Source of the DNA: Lathyrus oleraceus
Taxonomy: Eukaryota > Streptophyta > Magnoliopsida > Fabales > Fabaceae
Direction of reading: 5' to 3'
Length of the DNA stretch: 64,000 bases
Assembly (NCBI RefSeq): GCF_024323335.1
Contig: NC_066579.1
Coordinates: 250,473,575-250,537,574, forward strand
This document shows, in pieces, positions 22,785-34,038 of this stretch (its first letter is position 1; every line of letters starts with the position of its first letter). The position numbers were made by a program, and so were the translations under genes. Below the pieces are notes generated by a model. That model was given only the letters and a program-made list of their open reading frames with translations, was not told the DNA's origin and searched no databases.

Positions 22785-24836
22785 GAACTCCTCTAAGCAT
22801 AGGTAAATTCCTAATTCTAAGTCCTTTCTCCTCTTTGCATTGGGTTCACACAAACAAAGACAAAACAAACATAAAGCAACAATATATTTATATATAATAA
22901 TGAGCTCAAATGTGCAAAAGGAAAATGACATAAGCATAAAATATGTGCTCAAGTGAGCAAAGTGAAAAGGCATTATGAATAAATGAGCAAGAAATAAATT
23001 GCATTAAAGTAAATATCAAGAAATTAAATGCTTAAATTAAAGTTAGTAATTAGTGGTTATGTTAGTGTGTCATAAGAGAATTTAGCGCTATGTTAAGCAA
23101 TCGTAAGTGGACTAATGTAGTAGTCACACCTATCTGAGGTCGGTCAATAAAGGAAAATAAACACAAGTTAGAGATCATGACTAGTAAGCCAAGCTCCTAA
23201 AACTTGTCATGCCAAAAGAAAAGAGGAAGGCCTTGCATGGACTTTAGGCTTTTTGCTTGACCAAGAAGCAACATATCTTGGACATAAAGTAACTCACTTG
23301 ATCATGGATCAAGTTGAGTTTGATTTGGATCAAAGAAGGTTAAACCTCTCATATGTCAAGGCCAACCATAAGACATTAACTCATTGGCCAAAATAAAAAG
23401 AAGTGAATATGAATATGAAAATGGAATGGAAAGATGATTCAAATGTCAAACACAATTATTCAAAAGTGAATCAAATCATCATCAACTAATGGTAAACAGA
23501 AGAGAAATGAAGATTAGAAGTCAACAAAGTCAAACATATTTTTTGGTATTTTTGAAATTAAAATAAATGCAAAATTAAAATGGACAAAATATGGTCAAAC
23601 CTCAAGTTCAATTCAAATCAACTTAAACAAGTCCAATTAAATTTTCATAGGTCTAACATGGTCAAACAAGGTTTGACAATTTTTTAAAACAATTTTTGAA
23701 ATCAGAAACTATTTTAAATCAATTAAAAACAATGAAAAATAACACAAATGAATTAAAATCTCAAATAAATCCCAAATCAATTAAGAAATTGATGAGACTA
23801 TTTTTCATTGACTTATCATGATTCATATGTGTTAAGAAAATATTTTTGGATTTTTTCAGATATCAAAAAGTATTTAAAATGAATTAAAAACTATTAAAAA
23901 CAAAATAATTCATAAAAAATATTAAATGAAGTCACAAAAATAATTAAAAATCAGAATATGAAACTAGATTTTTCAAGAAATTTTTTGGTGTTGGTCTCAT
24001 ATTTTTGTGACTTCAAATAAAATATTTATGAATTTTTGAAATTAAAAGAAATTAAAAGAAATTAAAACAGAAATAAGAAAATATCAAAAATCCAGGGCGC
24101 TTGGATGAGTTCATTAAATGACGTGGCCCATATCCAAAGGCTCAGAGGCGCGGATACACCATGGTCCTTGGTCAAGCGCGCAACATGTGTAATTAAAACA
24201 AGTCAACATAACACACAACCAGGATTATAACATTTGAAAGAGATCCAAGGGATCTGAAGCATCCACGTGGGGATGGTGGTGGAAACCACCATCTTCTCCG
24301 GCCAGAGAACAAACTCTGGCCACCACGCGCAAGTTTTTCAAACTTAATGAAAATGAAAAACAATGGTACCAAAATGAAGTTGGGGTGATATACATCACCC
24401 CTCTTGGACCTTCCTCAATGTTTCTATTTAATGAGAAATCAGAGCTTGAAAATCAAGGTGCACAAACTGAAATGGCACGATTCATGAAATTAAGACCACC
24501 ACTGGCCTGCCTCTTGCTCGAGGACTTCAGAAAACAGTTCAAACTCGAGAAATTCACATTGCATGGCAAGATCCGAATCAAAGCAGTTGAGTGATATACC
24601 TCTGAAATGCAGCTTTGAACAACACGATTTGCTCAAGTTCTTGATCCAATTTTGATCTGGAGATGTGATGATGATGCAAGGTCAAGGAATTAAGACTTGA
24701 AGATCAACTAATGATGTTGAAATTCAAGCTTGAATTTGAAAAATGAAAACTGAAATTCCTTTGTGTGAGGTTGGGTTTTCACTTCAGCAACGTTTCAGAT
24801 CACCTTGAGGTTGAATTTTGAATGAGGAAGCACATG

Positions 24837-24844
24837 TATTTATA
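24837..24844 (-). promoter_or_regulatory. Putative TATA box in element A LTR
   Basis: TATAAATA on the minus strand. The same octamer lies in a matching context in the LTR of element E (62769-62776) and in remnant C (27120-27127), which supports a real core promoter. Confidence 0.6.
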
Positions 24845-26371
24845 GCTGAGCTTGATGCAAGGAGGTGTAATGCTCGTGTGCATGAATTTTAGATCCTCCA
24901 TGCATGGGCCTGTACAGGAGCATGTGAGACCCAAAATTGAATGGAATTGCATGCTGAGAACATTTTGGACTGAATTGGACGTGCACAAGGCCTGGTATTT
25001 GCTTGCACATCAAGTTACAAAGTGAATTGCATAATTGATCATAAACATTAAGGCCTTCGAAAATCACACATGGAAAATCCAAACATGGTCATGTGAGTAA
25101 TGGTTGGAAAGCTCTTGACATAAAGAACAAAAGCTATGTTGGGAAAAAATCCATTTGGAGTTTGGAAAATTATGAAAACTGGCTTTGAAGTTTGAGGTAC
25201 AAAACATGTCTAGGTTCCCTTTGAAAATGTTTACCAAAAGTGATCAACTTCAAGCCCTTCTGTTTCAATGATGCATGCCTCAAATGGAAATACCTCTAAC
25301 ATCAAAGTTGTAGATATTTTCAATATGATCAATTTGGATTTAAATTTTGTATCATTTGGATTTTTAATGAGAAAGTTATGGGCACTTGAAGTTGGACATT
25401 TTTCAAATTCAATGGTTTTGGTCCAAAGTGACCTATAATGTTTTGTATTATCACATGTGTTTATTTCATGATTATGAAATTTTTCCAACATAACATTTGA
25501 ATTAGACATCTTAATATTTCCAATGCAATTGGTCTCACCTCAAATTCATAAAAAATAAGTAAGTTAGGTCCTTGGGAAGTTGACCCAAAATTAGGGTTTC
25601 AGTCAAAATGACCTATAACGTTTTGAAATGAATGATGATCTTCCAAGTTTCAAATGTATTTTTGATGAACATGAAAGTTTTTCATATGGTTCTTAAAAAC
25701 AATTTTTTATCTTGGGGTCATCTTCATTTGGCAAACACATCAAAAGTTATATCTTAGTAGTGATCCTCAGTTTAGTCAGATGACTTGACTAGTCAACTTC
25801 TCAAGGCCAAACTTCAAATCTTGATGAATGAATGATTGAGGATACTCATATAGGCTCATATATGCATAAAATAATGATTGAAAGAACTTCCATTGATTAA
25901 ATTTGATCATAGGTTAAGGTTGCTTCATGAGCAAGGCATAGTCAATACACAGCTGAATTAGGGTTTCCTTGAGAAGCAATCCCCAAGCCCTTTGGGTTAT
26001 CTTGATCAAATTGGTGAATTGAGATATTTGGGAGACATATATGATGATTGGGATATTTGTGAACCATTGTCATGTTTGTCCTCATCTTCATCTAGCCACT
26101 TCATTGAGCATCTCCTAGGAGCAGGGGATCACATGATTACTTGAGCTTCAAAACAAAAAGAGTTAGTGACATATTTTTGTGCTTTTGGTTAGTAAACAAA
26201 TAAGAAAAGCAATAATATACAATACAAGCATGCTTGGTGGTCTCAAACCAACTCACACAAGTCCCACCCCCTAGGGTTAAGGAGCCACACATGCTATGAC
26301 CCTTGAGGCAAATGCATTGAGCAATGATATGATGCCATGAGGGATCTTAGGGTCAAAATTAGGGTCTTACA

Positions 26372-26585
26372 CTAAGAGATTATTCTCTTAGACGTTTGGT
26401 TGTGTAATCTTTCAAGATTAGTGGATTAAGTCCTTTTTGAAGGCGAAATCACCTTGGCCGGGTGGACTGGAGTAGCTTTGAATTTCAAGCGAACCAGTAT
26501 AAAATTCTGTGTGTGTTTTGATTTCTGAAAAAGTTTTTATTTCCAAAACAATTCAAACCCCCTTTCTTGTTTTTCTCAACCTTCA
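26372..26585 (+). repeat. Sirevirus LTR fragment (3' end of an LTR), host of element A
   Basis: These 214 bases match the last part of the element D LTRs (27950-28183 and 51100-51333), from CTAAGAGATTATTCTC to the terminal CAACCTTCA, with a ~20-bp deletion after ACCAGTATAAAA. The upstream part of this LTR must lie left of element A, outside the window. A second Sirevirus, or a solo LTR, therefore inserted in LTR C before A arrived. Confidence 0.85.
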
Positions 26586-27119
26586 CATCGGACTGGTCCA
26601 AGTTCAACTCAAAGAAAAATGGAAAATGAGTAAACTATTTTGAAGGAAAAATGCTCAGGAGCTCGAATCTGGCCTCAATTTTGTCTAATTCCAAGTATAT
26701 GAAAAGATACAAGGAATTGAATTTTGAGGATCATGAACTGAGTTGCTTCGATTTGACCTCAAAGCAAGTCAATCTTCTTGCCTACATTTGTAGGACTTCA
26801 GACAACCAAAAATCAACAAGAATAATGGAGAATTGAGTGAGAATCGAAGAGATGAAAAATCTGAAAATTCACCTTCAATGGAGCTTCAGATTGGCACGAT
26901 CTTGCTTCCAATTATGTTTGGCCTTGCTTCAGATGCTTGATGGAAGAGAAATAGATCAGAGAAAGGGATGGACTCTTGGAGTTTCAATCTCAAAATAGAT
27001 GGAGAATTGAAACTCGGTTTTCAAAGAAAATCCTCAAGTTTATCCTTCAATGGTGAAGGTTTGGGGTTTCTGAATCAAAGCTTGGGCGTGAGGTCCTCAA
27101 TTGTGAGCATGAGAGGTTC

Positions 27120-27127
27120 TATTTATA
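27120..27127 (-). promoter_or_regulatory. Putative TATA box in LTR remnant C
   Basis: TATAAATA on the minus strand, aligned with the TATA boxes of elements A and E. The LTR is split by insertions about 80 bp upstream. Confidence 0.5.
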
Positions 27128-27205
27128 GCCATAGAGAATGATATTTGCACACTTCCAATTTTGGCAAAAATTTGAAAATCCTCTTTGTATGGTTTCATGG
27201 GTGTG

Positions 27206-27210
27206 GATGA
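27206..27210. repeat. Target site duplication of Sirevirus D, left copy
   Basis: GATGA directly before the 5' LTR of D, repeated at 51334-51338 after the 3' LTR. Confidence 0.9.
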
Positions 27211-28183
27211 TTTAAGAACAAAGTTGGTTCTACAATATATCTCTAAGATTTTGATGATAACAAAGGATGAAACAAAAATGGTACTCTAACGAGATTTTTT
27301 CTTAGTGTGCAGGATTCTAACCATACATCAGATATGAAATATTCGATGATCAGATGCCACTATGAAAGGATGCGTCCAGAAGGTTCTGATTCTAATCAAT
27401 GCAGAAACCAGCGCAACATTTAAGAAGTTAGAAGCTCCGATAAAAGACTACTGAATCCGGACTCTGATACTAAAGAAGTCTAGAGCATTGAGAAGCTCTG
27501 ATGAGGTTATACATAATCATCCTCTAAAGATAAACTCTGATATATCAAGACTCTGACGTAGACTCACCAGTCCAGAACGCGTAACTGAAAAGAATCTTAA
27601 TATGGAAAGAAAGTATTTCAAGAAGGGAATAATGAGGCGTGCAAAACTATTTTAGAAAGAAACAAGGAGAGTAATAACATTAATCATTCTTCAATGACCA
27701 AGATTGTGTCTTCACTCCAACGGTCCTTCACAACGACTATATAAAGAACGGAATACTTCACAAGAGAACACACCTGAGACACACAAGAAATCTCATTCAT
27801 CCTCACAAGCTGCTGCTCTGACGTGAAAACCCATTTTGCTCTTATAGTTCTGTAATATTTGCTTTTTGTTAGAAGCAATTTACATTACAACTAATCTTGC
27901 TCGAACTACTTCCTCAAGTGACTTTGCGCAGTCTGAATACTTGAGAGGGCTAAGATATTATTTTCTTAGACGTTTGGTTGTGTAATCTTTCAAGATTAGT
28001 GGATTAAGTCCTTTTTGAAGGCGAAATCACCTTGGCCGGGTGGACTAGAGTAGCTTTGAATTTCAAGCGAACCAGTATAAAAAATTTGTGTCATTTCCTT
28101 TTACTCTGTGTGTGTTTGATTTCTGAAAAAGTTTTTATTTCCAAAACAATTCAAACCCCCTTTCTTGTTTTTCTTAACCTTCA
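27211..28183 (+). repeat. Element D 5' LTR (973 bp)
   Basis: Starts TTTAAGAACAAAG (the 3' LTR has TGTAAGAAC, so the terminal TG has become TT) and ends CAACCTTCA. The PBS follows two bases later. Confidence 0.92.
27738..27746 (+). promoter_or_regulatory. Putative TATA box in element D 5' LTR
   Basis: TATATAAAG, conserved at the same place in the 3' LTR (50887-50895). It is followed by the likely leader start with ACACACCTGAGACACAC. Confidence 0.6.
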
Positions 28184-28185
28184 AT

Positions 28186-28197
28186 TGGTATCAGAGC
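28186..28197 (+). other. Element D primer binding site (initiator tRNA-Met)
   Basis: TGGTATCAGAGC, the classic complement of the plant initiator tRNA-Met 3' end used by Ty1/copia elements, two bases after the 5' LTR. Confidence 0.95.
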
Positions 28198-28265
28198 TTC
28201 GGCTTTGTTATTGATTTTCTAATCAAACACTTAACAGTGTAGAGAGATCCAGTGTGAGAAAAACT

Positions 28266-29747
28266 ATGGGCAACACCAATGAAAGAGATAGTTACAATGC
28301 TAAACCTCCAATCTTTGATGGAGAAAATTTTGATTATTGGAAAGACAGAATTGAAAGTTTTTTTCTGGGCTACGACGCTGATCTATGGGATATTGTCACA
28401 ATTGGCTACACACCACCTGTGACAGACGTTGGAGTTGTTATTCCTAGAAGCAGAATGTCAGATGATCAGAAGAGTGAATTCAAAAACCATCACAAAGCCA
28501 GAACGATACTACTCAATGATATTTCCTACAATGAATATGAAAAGATCACCAACAGGGGAACATCTAAAGAAATACTTGACTCCCTGAGGATGACTCACGA
28601 AGGAAATTCTCAAGTCAAAGAAACAAAGGCTCTGGCTTTAATCCAGAAATATGAAGCCTTCAAAATGGAGGACGATGAAGCTGTAGAGGTAATGTTATCT
28701 AGATTTCAAACTTTAATTACAGGACTCAAAGTGCTGGATAAAGGATATACAACTACAGATCATGTCAAAAAGATTGTTAGAAGCTTGCCAAAGAAATGGA
28801 GACCCATGGTCACAACTCTAAAGTTATCAAAAGATCTGAACAATATCAGCCTTGAGGAACTCGTTAGTTCACTCGCAAGCCATGAGATAGAACTGGAGGA
28901 AGATGAACCTCAAAAGAAGATCAAGTTTGTAACACTAAAGTCCAGATCCGAAAGATGCAAACCAGATAGAAACAAAGCCTTCCATGCTAAAGAAGAAGAC
29001 TGATGACTCTGAGAAGGAAGACTCTGACGAAGAAGAAGAATTATCCCTTTTAACCAGAAGAGTAAAACAACTCTGGAGAAAAAGGAATAATAACTTCAGA
29101 AGACCAAGACCCAAGGGGGATCGATCAGAATCAACTTCCAGAAATGTAAGGAAACAGGTCATTACAGAAATGAATGTCCCAAGTTGAAGAAAGAAAGCTC
29201 TAGAAGATAAAATTTCAAGAAAAGTTCATTCAGAACTAAAAAGGGACTGATGGCCACCTGGGACGACAGTGGATCTGATTCCTCAGAATCAGACTCTGAA
29301 GAATAGGCAAATGTTGCACTCATGGCTACCACCTCCAGAAGTACATCAGATGGAGAATCTAAATCTGAAGAGGTATTTTCTGAGCTTTCTCTCTCTAACC
29401 TTGTATCATTCCTTTCTGAAACTCTAAACTCATATCAGAAACTTAAACAAAAATTTAAAGTTGTAAAAGAGGTTCTTGAAGAAACCATCGAAGAATGTGG
29501 TAAACTTGAGATGACAGTTTCAGAACTAAAAGATGAAAACCGAACTTTGATATTAGAAAGAGACTCCACAAATAAACAATGTTTAAAACTTGAAGAAGTG
29601 TTATCTCAAGCTCCACAAAATTCGAACATAGTAATTTATGAATATGAAAAATCTTTTCAAAAGTTTCTGAAAAATGGGATAGAGAGAAGCAGAATGGCAT
29701 CCATGATTTATGGAGTAAGTCAGAATAATAAAAGAGGAATAGGGTAA
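28266..29747 (+). pseudogene. Element D gag
   Basis: The start chosen is the ATG at 28266 (MGNTNERDSYNAKPPIFDGE), after the PBS. The N-terminal part is a copia-type Gag (FDYWKDRIESFFLGYDADLW ... SLASHEIELEED), open to a TGA at 29001-29003. A shifted frame (28984-29187) carries the Lys/Glu-rich segment with LTRRVKQLWRKRNN. The first frame resumes at a zinc knuckle missing its first Cys (FQKCKETGHYRNEC, about 29135-29175). A further piece (29322-29747) is predicted coiled coil (LKQKFKVVKEVLEETIEECG). TAG at about 29306 and TAA near 29210 also interrupt. It would form the cytoplasmic particle. Confidence 0.85.
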
Positions 29748-30362
29748 GACCCCAGTGAAGATAAATCTTCCACAAATGATAAACTTAAATCTCCTTTTTC
29801 TTATCACTACACACATACACAAGCACAACGTTTTTATAATGCTAGAAAACCCAAAGTTCTAAGAAACTCTAGGAAAACTAATCATAAAGGACCCAAAAGA
29901 TTCTGGGTACCAAAGGATAAGATTGTTTATGTTGCAGATATCTTATGCAGCAGAGTTAAGACACCAATCATGGTACCTGGACTCTGGATGCTCGCGACAC
30001 ATGACGGGAAGAAAGTATATGTTCCAAAGCCTGGAACTTAAAGATGATGGCTTCTTAGGTTTCGGAGAAATCAGAAAGGAAGGATCAGAGGCTCCGGAAC
30101 TATTGGTAATGTAACTCTTCCCTCTATATCTGATGTTCTCTATGTAGAAGGATTAATGCATAACCTGTTATCAATAAGTCAATTAAGTGATAACGGCTAT
30201 GCTGTAATCTTCAGTCAAAAAACATGTAAAGCAATTAATCAGAACAATGGAACAGTCCTATTCACTGGCAAGAGGAAAAACAATATTTACAAAATAAATC
30301 TTTCAGACTTAAAAGAATAAAATGTAAAATGTCTGATGTCTGTTCATGAAGAGTAATACGTA
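29748..30362 (+). pseudogene. Element D protease and pre-integrase segment
   Basis: The copia protease active site is visible in SWYLDSGCSRHMTGRK (about 29970-30020). A frameshift near 30060 moves the rest (VLYVEGLMHNLLSISQLSDN) to another frame. Two in-frame TAA codons follow at about 30318 and 30354, where relatives usually have Gln. The protease would release Gag and Pol products. Confidence 0.85.
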
Positions 30363-31472
30363 TGGCATAGACGCTTGGGCCGCATTAGCATGAGAAAACT
30401 CTCTCAGCTAAATAAACTTGAGTTAGTTAGAGGTCTACCCAAGCTGAAGTATTCTTCAGATGCTCTATGTGAGGCATGTCAGAAAGGGAAATTTTCCAAA
30501 ACATCTTTTAAAAAGAAAAATATTGTTTCCACCTCTAAGCCTCTGGAACTTCTTCACATTGACCTGTTTGGACCTGTTAAAACAACATCAGTCAATGGAA
30601 AGAAATATGGACTAGTTATTGTTGATGATTTTAGTCGCTGGACATGGGTAAAATTCCTAAAGCACAAGAGTGAGTCTCACTCTGTATTCACTAGCTTCTG
30701 TTCCAAAGTGCAAAACGAATTTGACTCTAAAATCATCAGAGTCAGAAGTGATCATGGTGGAGAATTTGAAAATAAATTTTTTGAAGAACTATTTGATTAT
30801 AATGGAATATCCCATGATTTCTCCTGTCCTAGAACTCCACAATAAAATGGAGTTGTAGAAAGGAAGAATAGGACACTCCAAGAGATGGCCAGAACCATGA
30901 TCAATGAAACAAATATGGCTAAGCACTTTTGGGCTGAAGCAGTAATTATGGCGTGTTATATTCAGAATAGAATCTCTTTAAGACCTATTCTGGAGAAGAC
31001 TCCCTATGAACTGTGTAAGGGAAGAAAACCCAACATTTCTTATTTTCATCCTTTTGGATGCTCTTGCTTTATTCTGAATACTAAAGAACATTTAAACAAG
31101 TTTGATTCAAAAGCACAAAAAGGTATTATGTTAGGATACTCAGAACGCTCTAAAGGCTACAGAGTATACAACACAGAAACCAAAATTGTTGAAGAATCAA
31201 TTCATGTTAGATTTGATGATAAGCTTGACCCTGAAAAGTCAAAGCTAGTTGAGAAACTTGCAGATCTGGAGATTACTCTTGCAGGTTTTGACAAAAATAC
31301 CAAAGCACCAGAAGTATCTGATAGACAAAGTCCAGATGCAACTAAAGCCTCAACTACCCAGAAGAAATCAAGAAGCCGCCGCAACATCTCTGAAGATTTG
31401 ATTATGGGAAACAAGGATGAATCTGTCCGAACTAGGTCAACATTCAAGGTACCTGAAGAAATCCCTCTATGA
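30363..31472 (+). pseudogene. Element D integrase
   Basis: The N-terminal zinc region reads WHRRLGRIS, where relatives have WHRRLGH, so one His ligand is Arg; the Cys pair (LCEACQKGKFS) is present. The catalytic core has HIDLFGP, VRSDHGGEFEN and, after a TAA at 30843-30845 that replaces Gln, NGVVERKNRT, giving D, D and E. KAQKGIMLGYSERSKGYRVYN marks the end of the domain. The frame ends at a TGA near 31470. There is no frameshift between the pieces, so nonsense codons alone split it. It would insert copia cDNA. Confidence 0.9.
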
Positions 31473-33017
31473 CTAGTATCTCTAATCGAGCCTACTTCCT
31501 ATGATGAGGCACTTCAAGACGACGACTGGGTTCTAGCTATGAAAGAAGAGCTAGATCAATTCTCAAAGAATGACGTCTGGGATCTTGTTCCAAAGCCTAA
31601 AGGTACTCACATTATTGGAACCAGATGGGTGTTCAGAAACAAATTGAACGAAAAAGGAGAAGTTGTCAGAAATAAAGCTCGACCGGTGGCACAAGGGTAC
31701 AGTCAACAAGAAGGCATTGACTACAACGAAACCTTTGCCCCAGTCTCCAGGTTAGAACATATTTTCTTACTTGTTTCATTTGCTATAAATCACTCAATCA
31801 AACTATATCAAATGGATGTCAAGAGTGCATTTCTTAATGGTTATATATCAGAAGAAGTGTATGTCAATCAACCTCCAAGTTTTGAAAACTCCAGTTGTCC
31901 AGAACATGTTTTTAAACTTAAGAAATCATTATACGGTTTAAAACAAGCTCCTAGAGCTTGGTATGAAAGACTAAGCAATTTTCTTCTAGAACATGACTTT
32001 ATTAGACGAAAAGTTAACTCTACACTCTTCTGTAAAAACATTAGTAATGACCTCATGATATGCCAGATATATGTTGATGACATTATTTTTGGTTCAACTA
32101 ATCCTTATGTATGTCAAGAATTCTCTGAGCTAATGTAGGCAGAATTTGAAATTAGCTTAATACAAGAACTAAAGTTCTTTCTAGGAATTCAAATCAATCA
32201 AGCTTCAGAAGATACCAACGTTCATCAAAGTAAATACATAAAAGACATTCTGAAGAAATTCGAAATGGAGGAATGCAAACCTGCTAAGACACTTATGCAT
32301 CCAACTTGCATTCTGGAAAAAGGAGAAGTTAGCCAGAAGGTTTGTCAGAAGCTCTATCGTGGTATGATAGGCTCTCTTCTCTATTTGATTGCTACACATC
32401 CTGATATTTTGTTTAGTGTATGTCTCTGTGCCAGAATCCAATCAGATCCTAGAGAATCTCATTTAACAACTGTTAAAAGAATACTCAGGTATCTGAAAGG
32501 AACCCCTAACATGGACCTGATGTATGAGAAAACATCAGAGTATAGACTTTCTGGTTACTGTGATGCAGATTACGCAAGGGACAGAATGGAACGTAAAAGT
32601 ACATCTGGGAACTGTCAGTTCTTGGGAAAGAATCTGATATCCTGGGCCAGCAAAAGGCAATCAACCATAGCTCTGTCCACTGCAGAAGCAGAATATATTT
32701 CAGCATCACTATGTACTACTCAGATGCTCTGGATGAAGAATCAACTAGAAGATCTTCAGATCTTTGAGAGTAACATTCCTATCTTTTATGGCAATACTTC
32801 CGCCATCTGTTTAAGTAAGAATCCTAGTTTGCATTCCAGAGCTAAGCACATAGAAATAAAACATCATTTCATTAGAGACTATGTTCAGAAAGGGGTAATA
32901 ACATTAAAATTTATTCATACAGACCATCAATGGGCTGATATTTTTACCAAACCCCTGGCTGAAGATAGATTCTCTTTTATCTTGAAAAATATAAATATTC
33001 AAAATTGTTCAGAATGA
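31473..33017 (+). pseudogene. Element D reverse transcriptase and RNase H, complete copy (enters repeat unit 1)
   Basis: This is the only copy with the N-terminal half of RT (DVWDLVPKPKGTHIIGTRWV, then VAQGYSQQEGIDYNETFAPV). The catalytic core follows (QMDVKSAFLNG, SLYGLKQAPRAWYERL, QIYVDDIIFGS). A TAG at 32136-32138 stands where relatives have Gln (ELM, stop, AEFE), in the same frame as the continuation. RNase H is recognised by GYCDADYARDR, WASKRQSTIALSTAEAEYIS and the ADIFTKPL end. The frame stops at 33017. Bases from 31698 onward belong to array unit 1. The TAG is shared by all seven units. Confidence 0.92.
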
Positions 33018-34015
33018 AATGTGCCTCTAAAATAGCAAAATAAGATTCTGAAGTAAACACCTGGTTTCTGTATCTGACTCTGATGCTACTACCAGTTAGA
33101 AGCCATCTGAGTTAGAAATCTCCAGGATCCAACCCTTTGGTATTCCTAAAGGTCAGATAAAGTAACACGTGGTACATCTTGCGTCTGACTTTGGAACTTC
33201 TAGACAGTTGTCTAGCAGTAATCAAGAAACAGACTCTTGATATCTCCTCGAGCAGTATGCTGATTTGGGGATAAGACTTTCATCATGGGATGTAATTATT
33301 CTTCTCTAAAAAGTGCTTACTTTGTTAACGTGCTGCATTCAATTTCCTATCTGTTAAACTCAACTTTCTACTGTCATTTTGCATGCACCCTAAATGTGTA
33401 TATATTCATTTCACAAACTACACTTGCAGACTTTCACAATCATGACCTCACAAAACCCTCTCTCTCAGTTCTTCACCTCCTTCAAAGGATTTCTGCAGTC
33501 TTCATCAAGTTCTTCAAACATTCATCATCATCCTCAATTGCTCTTCATGGATTCTCAGCAACAATCAGTTTACAACTTCTCCCAACATATGAACTCAACA
33601 GAGCAAGCACCCAGTTCTAGCCAAAAAACCACTGCAACCACCGGCGTCATCTCAACTCCAATCTACAGGGAACCCCACATTCTTGATCGTGAGCCCCACA
33701 TTCATCTAGAAACTCCATTTGATAAGCTTGAAGTTCTTTGTGAAACCTTGGTTGATTTCGAAAACATAAAGCGCAATGGCGTCGACCTCATTGAAGAACT
33801 GAAAAAGCAAGGGTGGGAAAATTACTTTCAACGCCTCTACGGCCCTGTGTACATGAATCTGGTGAAGGAGTTCTGGCGTTTCACAGACTCAGATGATCAC
33901 TACATTGTCTCCTACATTCTGGGAGTCAAGATAGTCATCACTGAGAAATCAATTGCCTCTCTTATGAACATGGAGAAGACAGGAGGAAGACACATCTACA
34001 ACATAAACCCTAGGG
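31698..34015 (+). repeat. Array unit 1
   Basis: Distinctive markers: GTCTCCAGG and ATTTTCTTA at its start (others GTCGCC and ATTTGCTTA), ISEEV, PPSFEN and KVNST in RT, LIATH and LKGTPN in RNase H, CATATG in env. Its 5' part continues the authentic RT gene. The spacer 33018-33441 between RNase H and env holds no gene. Confidence 0.95.
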
Positions 34016-34038
34016 TACAGTCAACAAGAAGGCATTGA
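33442..34038 (+). pseudogene. Truncated env-like ORF, unit 1
   Basis: Begins MTSQNPLSQFFTSFKGFLQS with a Ser/His/Gln-rich N-terminus and includes ETPFDKLEVLCETLVDFENI. After NINPR it runs through the unit junction into RT sequence and stops 14 codons or fewer later (VQSTRRH). About 198 codons from this ATG, against some 849 for the whole frame in unit 7. Confidence 0.85.

Larger units (their letters stand above)
1..26371 (-). mobile_element. Element A: Ogre-like Ty3/gypsy (Tat lineage) retrotransposon, interrupted
   Basis: A minus-strand LTR retrotransposon. From right to left: 5' LTR (21501-26371), PBS (21477-21494), leader, ORF1, gag, protease, then a 12.36-kb insertion (element B, 3500-15858), then the protease tail, intron, reverse transcriptase, RNase H, a second RNase H and integrase, running off the left edge. 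Its 3' LTR is not in the window. The long LTR, the ORF upstream of gag, the gag-pro/pol intron and the dual RNase H are the known hallmarks of Ogre elements. The base next to the LTR begins a Sirevirus LTR interior, so A inserted into that LTR; the expected 5-bp duplication would be CTAAG (26372-26376), but its partner lies outside. Coding regions carry nonsense codons, so A is not autonomous as read. Confidence 0.9.
21501..26371 (-). repeat. Element A 5' LTR (4,871 bp)
   Basis: Minus-strand start TGTAAGACCCTAATTTTGAC at 26371 and end CCCCGCTACA at 21501, directly before the PBS. The length is normal for Ogre LTRs. The sequence is AT-rich and noncoding; short open frames inside it are not genes. 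It shares start sequence and promoter region with the LTR of element E and with LTR remnant C. Confidence 0.9.
26586..27210 (-). repeat. Element C: Ogre LTR remnant, first segment
   Basis: On the minus strand this matches the 3' LTR of element E at about 62690-63330, for example the stretch from the TATA region through GGATAAACTTGA and the segment ending GGACCAGTC. It lies between the Sirevirus LTR fragment on its left and Sirevirus D on its right, and continues at 51334. Confidence 0.82.

Noticed and set aside
24385..24594. Small ORF in the element A LTR as a possible host gene
   Set aside because: No motif, inside a bounded LTR, and not conserved in the matching part of the element E LTR.
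26372..26585. An independent promoter or gene fragment between LTRs A and C
   Set aside because: Matches the 3' end of the Sirevirus D LTR almost base for base.
31868..32083. Antisense ORFs of 67-78 codons repeated across the array
   Set aside because: They are reverse-strand shadows of RT and RNase H with no independent support.
33285..33620. A 111-codon ORF (MGCNYSSLK...) upstream of env, repeated in every array unit
   Set aside because: It overlaps the env-like start in another frame, shows no family motif, and its end moves with single substitutions. Its sevenfold presence is explained by the array.
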